DNA from: Phycisphaerales bacterium UBA7708
GTDB lineage: Bacteria; Planctomycetota; Phycisphaerae; Sedimentisphaerales; Anaerohalosphaeraceae
DNA: 6,080 nt
NCBI GenBank assembly: GCA_002482415.1
Contig: DLFY01000262.1
Location: 10,850-16,929, forward strand
Direction of reading: 5' to 3'
Shown here: in pieces, positions 1 through 6,080 of the stretch
Layout: each line of letters begins with the position of its first letter
How positions within the stretch are numbered: position 1 is the stretch's first letter
Translations under genes and position numbers: made by a program
Notes under the pieces: model-generated
Databases searched by the model: none
Seen by the model: only the letters and a program-made list of their open reading frames with translations
What the model was told of the DNA's origin: nothing

Positions 1-261
<261 letters not shown>

Positions 262-267
262 CCGCGG

Positions 268-317
268 CCGGCTGGTGAGTGGAAATAAAAGACGTGCATC
301 CCATGCGTTTCAGCCGG
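268..317 (+). repeat. Inverted repeat with nested small hairpin in the rpoB-rpoC spacer
   Basis: CCGGCTG at 268-274 is exactly complementary to CAGCCGG at 311-317, and a G-U pair at 275/310 can extend the stem to 8 bp. Inside the 34-nt loop, GCAT (296-299) and ATGC (303-306) form a second small stem around CCC. No T-run follows, so it does not look like an intrinsic terminator. It lies just after the rpoB stop and could be an mRNA processing or stability structure. This reading is inferred from base pairing only. Confidence 0.4.
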
Positions 318-351
318 GACAAAACCTGTAAAGGTCTGATGTGTTGACAGG

Positions 352-370
352 CCGCCGCAGCCCCCGGCGG
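352..370 (+). repeat. GC-rich hairpin upstream of rpoC
   Basis: CCGCCG at 352-357 pairs with CGGCGG at 365-370, giving a 6-bp all-GC stem with a 7-nt loop (CAGCCCC). It is followed by GTGAAATTAAGGG, not a T-tract, so factor-independent termination is unlikely. It ends 41 nt before the rpoC start. It may act as a pause, processing or stability element in the rpoBC transcript; no function can be proved from sequence. Confidence 0.4.
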
Positions 371-396
371 GTGAAATTAAGGGAATACTATAGATT

Positions 397-400
397 GGAG
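397..400 (+). promoter_or_regulatory. Ribosome binding site of rpoC
   Basis: GGAG lies 11 nt before the ATG at 412, a rather long but usable Shine-Dalgarno spacing. An in-frame TAG at 391-393 rules out a longer N terminus, and no other ATG lies between, so this site supports the chosen start. The alternative GTG at 415 is the very next codon. Confidence 0.6.
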
Positions 401-411
401 TTGGTCCTGAT

Positions 412-3400
412 ATGGTGGAATCGATTTACGATCGAATAAATGATTACGGTTCGGTGAAGATTACGCTGGCAAGCCCCAACGATATTCGCAGTTGGTCGTT
501 TGGCGAGGTCAAGAAGCCTGAAACGATTAACTATCGAACCTATCGTCCGGAAAAGGACGGGTTGTTCTGTGAGCGTATTTTCGGCCCGGAACGCGACTGG
601 GAGTGCGCCTGCGGCAAGTACAAAGGCACCAAATTCAAAGGGATTATCTGCGATCGCTGCGGTGTAAAAGTGACCCACAGCCGCGTCCGCCGCAAACGCA
701 TGGGGCATATCAACCTGGCCGCCCCGGTGGTGCATATCTGGTTTTTCAAGGCGATGCCCAGCCGGCTGAGCACACTGCTGGGGATGAAGACCTCGGATAT
801 CGAGAAAATCGTCTATTTCCAGGATTATGTCGTGGTTGATCCCGGCCAGAGTCCGCTGAAGCTGCGGCAGCTTCTGACCGAAGATGAATTCCGCGATGCC
901 ATCAACAAATACGGCCCGTGCTTCAAGGCGTCGATGGGGGCCGAAGCGGTCAAGGAACTGCTGGGCAAGCTGGACCTGAATACCCTGTCGATTGAGTTGC
1001 GCACTCAAATCACCGAAACCAGCAGCAAACAGAAAATTAAAGACCTCAGCAAGCGGCTCAAGCTGGTCAACAGCATTCGGACCAGTGAAAACAAGGCCGA
1101 ATGGATGATTCAGGATGTGATTCCGGTGATTCCGCCGGATTTGCGGCCCCTGGTGATGCTGGAAAGCGGCAATTTTGCCACCAGCGACCTGAATGATCTG
1201 TATCGCCGCATCATTAACCGCAATAACCGTCTGAAAAAGCTCATTGACCTCAATGCGCCGGAAGTCATTATTCGCAATGAAAAGCGCATGCTGCAGCAGG
1301 CCGTGGACTCCCTGTTCGACAACGGCCGCTGCCGTCGTCCGGTTCTGGGCAGCAATAACCGGCCCCTCAAGAGCCTGACGGACATGATCAAGGGCAAGCA
1401 GGGTCGTTTCCGTGAAAACCTGCTGGGCAAACGCGTGGACTATTCCGCCCGTTCGGTCATTGTCGTTGGTCCTCACCTGAAATTGTATCAGTGCGGTCTG
1501 CCCAAGCGCATTGCACTGGAATTGTTCCAGCCGTTTATTATTCGTAAACTCAAAGACCGCGGCTATGCCGACACCATCAAGAGCGCCAAGCGGATGCTGG
1601 AGCGGCGTGAAGAGCATGTCTGGGATATCCTGGAAGAAGTCATTCATCAGCACCCGGTGCTGCTGAACCGTGCTCCGACCCTGCACCGTATGGGTATTCA
1701 GGCCTTTGAACCGGTGCTGGTGGAAGGCAATGCGATTATGCTGCATCCGCTGGTCTGCCATGGCTTCAACGCCGACTTTGACGGTGACCAGATGGCCGTT
1801 CACCTGCCGCTGAGCATTGAAGCCCAGATTGAAACACACACCCTGATCCTGGCGACCAACAACATTTTCTCGCCGGCCAGCGGTTCACCCATGCTGGGCC
1901 CGTCACAGGATATGGTTCTGGGCAACTTCTATATCACCCATATCGCCGACAAGCAGCCTGGTGAGGGGATGGTCTTCCGTGATATCAATGAAGCGATCAC
2001 GGCGCTGGATATGCGCAAGGTTGCCATCCATGCCAAAGTCAAGGTCCGGATCCCGGCAGGCAAGAAGATATTTGGTGAAAGCGGCCTGGAAAAAGGCCCT
2101 GTCATTACGACGACTCCGGGCCGGTGTCTGTTTAACGACATCCTCGATTCACGGATGCCGTTCTACAACATGACCCTCGACAAGAAGAAGCTGGGCAATG
2201 TGATTCAGGACTGCTACGAATACGCCGGCGCCAAGGCCACCCTGGAACTGCTGGACAACATGAAGGAACTGGGCTTTAAACGGGCCACCCTGTCCGGAAT
2301 GAGTTTCGGTCTGATTGACCTGCGGATTCCGCCGGAAAAACAAAATATTATTGATCTGACCCAGAAAAAGTGCGACAAGATTGTCAAAAACTTCCAGCTC
2401 GGCGTGCTGACCGAAGGGGAACGCTACAATCAGATCATCGATGCCTGGACCCATGCCCGTGTGGCCGTGACCAACGCGATGATGAATGCGATGAAAAACG
2501 ACACCCGCGACGGCAAGCCGTATCTGAACCCGATCTGGGTGATGAGGCATTCCGGCGCTCGCGGCAGTATCGACCAGATTCAGCAGTTGGCCGGTATGCG
2601 TGCGTTGATGGCCAAGCCCAGCGGTGAAATTATCGAAACGCCCATTAAGTCGAACTTCCGCGAAGGCCTGAACGTGCTGGAATATTTCAGTTCGACGCAC
2701 GGTGCCCGCAAGGGATTGGCCGATACCGCGCTGAAGACGGCTGACTCGGGTTATCTGACTCGTAAACTGGCGGATGTCGCACAAAATGTCATGATCAGCG
2801 AGCCGGACTGCGGAACGCTGCAGGGTATTACCAAGACCACGGTGTATAAAGGTGAGGCGGTCGATATCGCCCTGAAGAACCTGATTATCGGCAGAACTGC
2901 CCGCGACAATATCCGCAATCCGATTACCGATGAGATGATTGCTCGTGAAAACGAAGTGATCACCCCGGAAGCCGCGGACAAGATTGAGCAGCTCGGACTG
3001 GATGCAATTCGTGTTCGCAGCCCGCTGACCTGCGAAAGCAAGGTGGGCGTGTGTGCCAAATGCTACGGCTGGGATTTGAGTACCGGCATGGTGGCCGAAG
3101 AAGGCCTGGCTGCCGGAATTATGGCCGCCCAGTCCATCGGTGAGCCGGGTACGCAGCTGACCATGAGAACTTTCCATACCGGCGGTATTGCGGCGGTGTC
3201 CCTGATCGAGACTGATCAGAAAGCAACCCGTGACGGTGTGGTCAAATATATTGATTTGAATGTGGTCGAGGCCGATCATCAGGGGACGCAGCAGAAAATT
3301 GCTCTGCGTCGTAACGGTGAAATGGCCCTGGTGGATGATAAAGGACGCGAACTGGAACGATTCAAGGTGCCGTACGGCGGAATCGTGGTCACCGAAGACG

Positions 3401-4680
3401 GCCAGAAAGTTAAACGCGGCGAACGGCTGTACGCCTGGGACCCGCACCGTGTGCCGATTCTGGCAGAAGTCCCTGGTTTTGTCCGCCTGGTGGATGTGAT
3501 CGAAGGCGAGACCATGCGTGTGGACGAAGAACGCAAAGGTCAGCGCGGTCGCCCGGTGGTTGTCGAACACAAAGGCGACAAGCATCCGCAGGTCATCATC
3601 GAAGACGGTGAAGGCAAGATTCTGGATGTTCACTATCTGCCGGCCAAGGCCCGTATCGAAGTGGATGAAGGACAGCAGGTCGCCGCAGGTGCACTGCTGG
3701 CCCGTCTGCCCCGCGGCGGCGGCGGTACGCAGGATATTACCGGCGGTCTGCCGCGTGTGACCGAAATCTTTGAAGCTCGCAAGCCCAAAGATCCGGCCGC
3801 GATGGCGGAAATTTCCGGTACTGTCGAACTCAAGAGCGACAAGCGCCGCGGCAAGATGACGATTATCGTTCGCAACGAAAGCGGTATGGAAAAAGAACAC
3901 CACGTGCCGCGTGACCGTCACCTGAACTTCCATACCGGCGACCGGGTGGAAGCGGGCGATGCCTTGACCGATGGACCGCTGGTACCGCACGATATCCTGC
4001 GTATTAAGGGTGAAGAAGCCCTGCAGCGGTATCTGCTCCGGGAAATTCAGAACGTGTATCGTGCCCAGAGCGTGACCATCAATGACAAGCACGTTGAGAT
4101 TATTCTGTCTCAGATGATGAATAAGGTGGAAATCGAATCCGTCGGCGACAGCCAGTTCCTGCCCGGTGAAGTGGTGGATAAGCTGGATTTCCGCAGGGCC
4201 AATGCGGATCTGTCCAACAGCCTGCGGATTAGTGAACCCGGCGATACCGACTTGAAGGTCGGACAACTGCTGACCAAGGAACAGCTTGAGGCAGCCAACG
4301 AAAAGGTCGAAATGCTGGGCGGTACACCCGCCAAAGGCAAGAAGCCCAGACCCGCAACGGCAACCACGCTGCTGCTGGGTATTACCAAGGCTTCGTTGCA
4401 GTCGGACAGCTTTATTTCCGCGGCCAGCTTCCAGGAAACAACAAAAGTCTTGACGGAAGCGGCATTGTCAGGTAAAATCGATGATTTGCTTGGCTTGAAA
4501 GAAAATGTCATTCTGGGACACTTGATTCCGGCAGGTACCGCGTTCAAGAAATATCTGGATGCCAAGGTCAAGCACATGGGCGAACCTCCAGTGCCCAAGC
4601 AGCTTGAAGAATTGCGTCAGGCCAAGGAAGCCGAGGCGGCCGCAGATAAGGCGGTCAAGGCGGCACTGGGTCTTGAATAA
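412..4680 (+). CDS. rpoC: DNA-directed RNA polymerase subunit beta'
   Basis: This complete 1422-residue beta' subunit (E. coli has 1407) forms the RNA polymerase active site with beta and binds DNA, sigma and omega. The N-terminal zinc ribbon has C65, C67, C80 and C83 in the standard CxC-x12-CxxC spacing. The clamp coiled coil that binds sigma region 2 lies at about 255-304 and switch 2 ([18 protein letters not shown]) starts at 331. The catalytic motif NADFDGD is at 453-459, with D455, D457 and D459 holding the Mg ion. The bridge helix lies near 755-789. The second zinc site is C800, C874, C881 and C884. The trigger loop contains MRTFHTGG, with M918, R919 and H922 at the E. coli 932, 933 and 936 positions. 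About 175 residues rich in beta-sandwich-like sequence (roughly 930-1105) interrupt the trigger loop, as SI3 does in E. coli. The C terminus keeps [15 protein letters not shown] (1362-1376) and ends in an Ala/Glu/Lys-rich helical tail. All key residues are present. The short N terminus ([20 protein letters not shown]) is complete, because an in-frame stop lies just upstream. Confidence 0.99.
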   Translation: MVESIYDRINDYGSVKITLASPNDIRSWSFGEVKKPETINYRTYRPEKDGLFCERIFGPERDWECACGKYKGTKFKGIICDRCGVKVTHSRVRRKRMGHINLAAPVVHIWFFKAMPSRLSTLLGMKTSDIEKIVYFQDYVVVDPGQSPLKLRQLLTEDEFRDAINKYGPCFKASMGAEAVKELLGKLDLNTLSIELRTQITETSSKQKIKDLSKRLKLVNSIRTSENKAEWMIQDVIPVIPPDLRPLVMLESGNFATSDLNDLYRRIINRNNRLKKLIDLNAPEVIIRNEKRMLQQAVDSLFDNGRCRRPVLGSNNRPLKSLTDMIKGKQGRFRENLLGKRVDYSARSVIVVGPHLKLYQCGLPKRIALELFQPFIIRKLKDRGYADTIKSAKRMLERREEHVWDILEEVIHQHPVLLNRAPTLHRMGIQAFEPVLVEGNAIMLHPLVCHGFNADFDGDQMAVHLPLSIEAQIETHTLILATNNIFSPASGSPMLGPSQDMVLGNFYITHIADKQPGEGMVFRDINEAITALDMRKVAIHAKVKVRIPAGKKIFGESGLEKGPVITTTPGRCLFNDILDSRMPFYNMTLDKKKLGNVIQDCYEYAGAKATLELLDNMKELGFKRATLSGMSFGLIDLRIPPEKQNIIDLTQKKCDKIVKNFQLGVLTEGERYNQIIDAWTHARVAVTNAMMNAMKNDTRDGKPYLNPIWVMRHSGARGSIDQIQQLAGMRALMAKPSGEIIETPIKSNFREGLNVLEYFSSTHGARKGLADTALKTADSGYLTRKLADVAQNVMISEPDCGTLQGITKTTVYKGEAVDIALKNLIIGRTARDNIRNPITDEMIARENEVITPEAADKIEQLGLDAIRVRSPLTCESKVGVCAKCYGWDLSTGMVAEEGLAAGIMAAQSIGEPGTQLTMRTFHTGGIAAVSLIETDQKATRDGVVKYIDLNVVEADHQGTQQKIALRRNGEMALVDDKGRELERFKVPYGGIVVTEDGQKVKRGERLYAWDPHRVPILAEVPGFVRLVDVIEGETMRVDEERKGQRGRPVVVEHKGDKHPQVIIEDGEGKILDVHYLPAKARIEVDEGQQVAAGALLARLPRGGGGTQDITGGLPRVTEIFEARKPKDPAAMAEISGTVELKSDKRRGKMTIIVRNESGMEKEHHVPRDRHLNFHTGDRVEAGDALTDGPLVPHDILRIKGEEALQRYLLREIQNVYRAQSVTINDKHVEIILSQMMNKVEIESVGDSQFLPGEVVDKLDFRRANADLSNSLRISEPGDTDLKVGQLLTKEQLEAANEKVEMLGGTPAKGKKPRPATATTLLLGITKASLQSDSFISAASFQETTKVLTEAALSGKIDDLLGLKENVILGHLIPAGTAFKKYLDAKVKHMGEPPVPKQLEELRQAKEAEAAADKAVKAALGLE

Positions 4681-4689
4681 GGTGATGAA

Positions 4690-4703
4690 AAGTTATATAA
4701 CTT
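4690..4703. repeat. Perfect 14-bp palindrome after rpoC
   Basis: AAGTTATATAACTT is a perfect 14-bp palindrome starting 10 nt after the rpoC stop and ending 38 nt before the rpsL start. As RNA it would be a weak AT-rich hairpin. As DNA it has the symmetry of a small dimeric-regulator site, and its centre resembles a -10 element. There is no T-tract for termination. It could be chance in an AT-rich spacer; no known operator is recognised. Confidence 0.35.
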
Positions 4704-4732
4704 GTTTATTTACAAACGCTTAACAAAGGTTT

Positions 4733-4736
4733 GGAG
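4733..4736 (+). promoter_or_regulatory. Ribosome binding site of rpsL
   Basis: GGAG, within the longer purine-rich stretch AAAGGTTTGGAG, sits 5 nt before the ATG at 4742. This is a good Shine-Dalgarno and it agrees with the conserved S12 N terminus (MPTINQLVR). Confidence 0.8.
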
Positions 4737-4741
4737 AATTT

Positions 4742-5110
4742 ATGCCGACAATTAATCAGTTAGTTCGTAATGGCCGTAAAAATGCAGGCAAAAAGAGAGT
4801 TTCCGATATTACCGGAAGTCCACAAAAACGCGGCGTGTGTCTGATCGTCAGAACACAGACCCCCAAGAAGCCTAACTCGGCGTTACGGAAAATCGCCCGT
4901 GTGCGATTGACCAATGGTACTGAAGTGACCGCCTACATCCCGGGTATTGACCATAACCTGCAGGAACACAGCACCGTGATGATACGCGGCGGCCGTGTCC
5001 GTGACCTGCCTGGTGTTCGGTACCATATTGTTCGCGGAACGCTCGATACCTCCGGCGTAAACGGACGTAAACAAGGCCGCAGTAAGTACGGCGCCAAAAG
5101 AGGTAAGTAA
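4742..5110 (+). CDS. rpsL: 30S ribosomal protein S12
   Basis: S12 is a 122-residue protein (E. coli 124) of the small-subunit decoding centre. It contacts helices 18, 27 and 44 of 16S rRNA and monitors codon-anticodon pairing. The family signature is plain: PTINQLVR at the start, PQKRGVC (27-33), [11 protein letters not shown] (40-50), [12 protein letters not shown] loop (IDHNLQEHS, 69-77), [14 protein letters not shown] (82-95) and RSKYGAKR near the end. K42 matches the E. coli streptomycin-site lysine K42 (mature numbering; K43 counting Met). D88 is the aspartate that RimO methylthiolates in bacteria that carry that enzyme. One residue stands out: R87 (CGT, 5000-5002) replaces the lysine found at this point in E. 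coli and most bacteria. The ATG at 4742 has a strong ribosome binding site. The gene lies 61 nt after rpoC and 86 nt before rpsG, the standard str order. Confidence 0.99.
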   Translation: MPTINQLVRNGRKNAGKKRVSDITGSPQKRGVCLIVRTQTPKKPNSALRKIARVRLTNGTEVTAYIPGIDHNLQEHSTVMIRGGRVRDLPGVRYHIVRGTLDTSGVNGRKQGRSKYGAKRGK

Positions 5111-5119
5111 GGATTTGTC

Positions 5120-5143
5120 CTGTATTCGAGTATTTGGATACAG
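5120..5143 (+). promoter_or_regulatory. Hairpin in rpsL-rpsG spacer, candidate S7 feedback site
   Basis: Bases 5120-5129 (CTGTATTCGA) can pair with 5134-5143 (TTGGATACAG) through eight Watson-Crick and two G-U pairs, closing a 4-nt loop (GTAT). There is no T-tract after it (ATAAGCCATAAATAAAAG), so it is not a usual terminator. It starts 9 nt after the rpsL stop and ends 53 nt before the rpsG start. In E. coli, S7 represses its own translation by binding the S12-S7 intercistronic RNA; the location here fits that role, but the fold was not compared with the E. coli site. The function is inference. Confidence 0.4.
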
Positions 5144-5184
5144 ATAAGCCATAAATAAAAGAGCCTGTAAAACCCTAACTATAG

Positions 5185-5195
5185 CAAGGTGCTTG
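5185..5195 (+). promoter_or_regulatory. rpsG ribosome binding site in a small hairpin
   Basis: AAGGTG (5186-5191) is a one-mismatch Shine-Dalgarno 5 nt before the ATG at 5197. The same bases fall in CAAG-GTG-CTTG (5185-5195), a 4-bp stem with a 3-nt loop that could partly hide the site. A TGA directly before the ATG (5194-5196) in the rpsG frame fixes this as the first possible start. The stem is short, so regulation by it is only a suggestion. Confidence 0.55.
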
Positions 5196-5196
5196 A

Positions 5197-5676
5197 ATGG
5201 GAAGAAAAAAATTCGTAGAAGCTGACAGTCGATATTTAGTGCCGGATCACCGGTATCAAAGCAAGCTGGTCTCGAAGTTCATCAATTGCATGATGTGGGA
5301 CGGCAAGAAGAGCCGCTCACAGCAGGTTTTCTATGATGCAATGGATCTCATTGCCAAACAGATAACCGACAATACGCCAATCGAAGTCTTTGAGACGGCC
5401 ATTGAAAACGTCAAGCCGATGCTGGAAGTTCGCAGCAAGCGTGTCGGCGGCGCCAGTTATCAGGTTCCGATGCAGGTTCGTCCGAAGCGTCAGCAGTCGC
5501 TGGCTTTTCGCTGGATTCTGGCGGCGGCCCGTGGCAAGAAAGGCAAACCCATGGCTCAGCGTCTGGCCTCCGAACTGCTGGATGCATTCAAGCGTGAAGG
5601 TGCTGCGATGACCACACGGGAAAATGTTCACCGTATGGCCGAAGCTAACAAGGCTTTTGCGCATTTTGCCTGGTAA
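5197..5676 (+). CDS. rpsG: 30S ribosomal protein S7
   Basis: S7 is a 159-residue primary-binding protein of the 30S head. It nucleates folding of the 3' major domain of 16S rRNA and lines the E and P sites by the mRNA exit. The core signatures are clear: [13 protein letters not shown] (27-39), the [21 protein letters not shown] block (70-90, key residues E74, N76, P78, R84, G88-G89), YQVPMQVRP (93-101, in the beta-hairpin region), RWILAAAR (110-117) and the C-terminal [19 protein letters not shown]. The length is typical of the short S7 form; E. coli K-12 has a longer tail. The N terminus ([20 protein letters not shown]) differs from E. coli, and with the WDGKKS and VFYDAMD wording it resembles planctomycete S7 as I remember it. 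The start is fixed by a TGA immediately upstream. A strong terminator begins 19 nt after the stop, so rpsG appears to be the last gene of this transcript. Confidence 0.98.
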   Translation: MGRKKFVEADSRYLVPDHRYQSKLVSKFINCMMWDGKKSRSQQVFYDAMDLIAKQITDNTPIEVFETAIENVKPMLEVRSKRVGGASYQVPMQVRPKRQQSLAFRWILAAARGKKGKPMAQRLASELLDAFKREGAAMTTRENVHRMAEANKAFAHFAW

Positions 5677-5694
5677 CAATTTGTTTGAAAAATC

Positions 5695-5731
5695 CTGCCA
5701 CGGTCGGCGTAAGCAACCGTGGCAGTTTTCT
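5695..5731 (+). terminator. Strong intrinsic terminator between rpsG and fusA
   Basis: CTGCCACGGT (5695-5704) is perfectly complementary to ACCGTGGCAG (5716-5725), a GC-rich 10-bp stem. The 11-nt loop can close further by GC/GC pairing (5707-5708 with 5713-5714) around a GTAA tetraloop, a stable GNRA type. TTTTCT (5726-5731) follows the stem directly, as in factor-independent terminators. An A-run at 5688-5692 precedes it, so the element could also work weakly on the minus strand. It starts 19 nt after the rpsG stop and should end, or sharply reduce, transcription from the rpoBC-rpsL-rpsG side before fusA. Confidence 0.88.
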
Positions 5732-5848
5732 ATATAGAGACAGCCAGTCCGACTGAGACATTCGAGTTCAAGTATGTCATCGCTGCGGGCAAGGCTGTTT
5801 TCGTTTTATCGCGGCAAAATAATGCTTGTTAAGTATTTCAATCATTGA
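5732..5848 (+). promoter_or_regulatory. fusA leader region; own promoter expected but not clearly seen
   Basis: This is about 117 nt between the terminator and the fusA start. Because the terminator should block read-through, a promoter is expected here. The best -10-like hexamer is AATAAT at 5818-5823 (5 of 6 to TATAAT), but the sequence 17 bp upstream (CTGTTT) is a poor -35. TCTATATAGA (5729-5738), a 10-bp palindrome overlapping the terminator T-run, contains another -10-like core, also with no -35. No coding ORF or tRNA is visible. The promoter position is uncertain. Confidence 0.3.
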
Positions 5849-6080
5849 ATGACTATGGCAGACGATCTGACACAGGTAAGAAATATCGGCATCATGGCCC
5901 ATATTGATGCGGGCAAGACCACCGTATCGGAACGCATTTTGTACTTCAGCGGAAAGACCTACAAAATCGGCGAAGTACACGACGGTACGGCTGTGATGGA
6001 TTATTTGGAAGAAGAACAGCAGCGGGGGATTACGATTACATCGGCTGCGACCAAGTGCCCGTGGAAGGGGTATGATATCA
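5849..6080 (+). CDS. fusA: Elongation factor G, N-terminal part (partial)
   Basis: The first 77 codons of translation elongation factor G, the GTPase that drives ribosomal translocation, run off the right edge. The frame is fixed by [15 protein letters not shown]: the G1 P-loop AHIDAGKT occupies residues 17-24, with K23 and T24 for nucleotide and Mg binding. Downstream come [20 protein letters not shown] and switch [11 protein letters not shown] (59-68), with T62 as the Mg-coordinating threonine. EVHDG and MD-x-EEQ-RGITI match translocase EF-G and not the tetracycline-protection, LepA or RF3 groups. The first in-frame ATG is 5849, directly after an in-frame TGA (5846-5848). A second ATG at 5855 is equally plausible ([12 protein letters not shown]). 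Neither has a good Shine-Dalgarno upstream. It follows rpsG as in the str operon, but a terminator separates them. Planctomycetes often carry several EF-G paralogues, so this copy may not be the only one. The G3-G5 motifs lie beyond the window. Confidence 0.95.
   Translation, partial: MTMADDLTQVRNIGIMAHIDAGKTTVSERILYFSGKTYKIGEVHDGTAVMDYLEEEQQRGITITSAATKCPWKGYDI

Noticed and set aside
344..349. Exact TTGACA as a sigma-70 -35 element for an internal rpoC promoter
   Set aside because: Sequence 16-18 bp downstream is GC-rich hairpin with no -10. The nearest -10-like hexamer (TACTAT, 386-391) is 36 bp away, too far to pair with it.
352..370. GC hairpin upstream of rpoC as an intrinsic terminator
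   Set aside because: No T-run follows; the downstream bases are GTGAAATTAAGGG.
388..1839. A 483-codon open frame on the minus strand across the 5' part of rpoC
   Set aside because: It lies wholly antisense to conserved rpoC, has no family resemblance and is rich in His, Gln and Phe, as expected for the reverse reading of a codon-biased gene.
2149..4266. A 705-codon open frame on the minus strand across the rest of rpoC
   Set aside because: Its length is striking, but it mirrors the rpoC codons in register, has a skewed His/Gln/Phe/Asn composition and no recognisable domain. The plus strand is an unquestioned essential gene.
4110..4598. A 162-codon minus-strand open frame near the rpoC 3' end
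   Set aside because: Antisense to conserved beta' C-terminal coding sequence, Ser-rich with no family motif or supporting upstream signals.
5317..5679. A 120-codon minus-strand open frame over rpsG
   Set aside because: Antisense shadow of the S7 gene with no domain similarity.
5777..5980. A 67-codon minus-strand open frame across the fusA leader and 5' end
   Set aside because: It overlaps the conserved EF-G P-loop region antisense, with no recognisable motif.

Overview
The window is a conserved housekeeping block on the + strand. In order it holds the 3' end of rpoB, a complete rpoC, a complete rpsL, a complete rpsG, and the first 77 codons of fusA cut by the window end. This is the classic bacterial junction between the rpoBC transcription operon and the str (S12-S7-EF-G) translation operon. 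There are no mobile elements, tRNAs, rRNAs, CRISPR arrays or phage genes. The organism is certainly a bacterium. The details suggest the PVC superphylum, most likely Planctomycetota of a Phycisphaerae type. The pointers are the short RpoC N terminus, a large insertion in the RpoC trigger loop, the wording of S7 ([21 protein letters not shown]) and of the EF-G start ([14 protein letters not shown]), and moderate GC content. This placement rests on memory of family sequences, not on a search.

Layout: rpoB ends at 261. A 150-nt spacer (262-411) with GC-rich inverted repeats leads to rpoC (412-4680). A short AT-rich spacer (4681-4741) contains a perfect 14-bp palindrome and the rpsL ribosome binding site. 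rpsL (4742-5110) is followed by an 86-nt spacer with a 10-bp hairpin and then rpsG (5197-5676). Nineteen nt after rpsG comes a strong intrinsic terminator (5695-5731), then about 117 nt with no clear promoter or Shine-Dalgarno, and then fusA (from 5849).

Functionally, RpoB and RpoC form the two-subunit catalytic core of RNA polymerase. S12 sits in the decoding centre and S7 in the head of the 30S subunit near the E and P sites. EF-G drives translocation. The most useful points for a second look are: a natural arginine in S12 at the position where Lys-to-Arg gives streptomycin resistance elsewhere; a terminator that separates rpsG from fusA; a structured rpsL-rpsG spacer that could be an S7 feedback site; and a fusA start without a visible Shine-Dalgarno. 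I found no sign of an undescribed system: the protein content is ordinary and the interest lies in the spacers.
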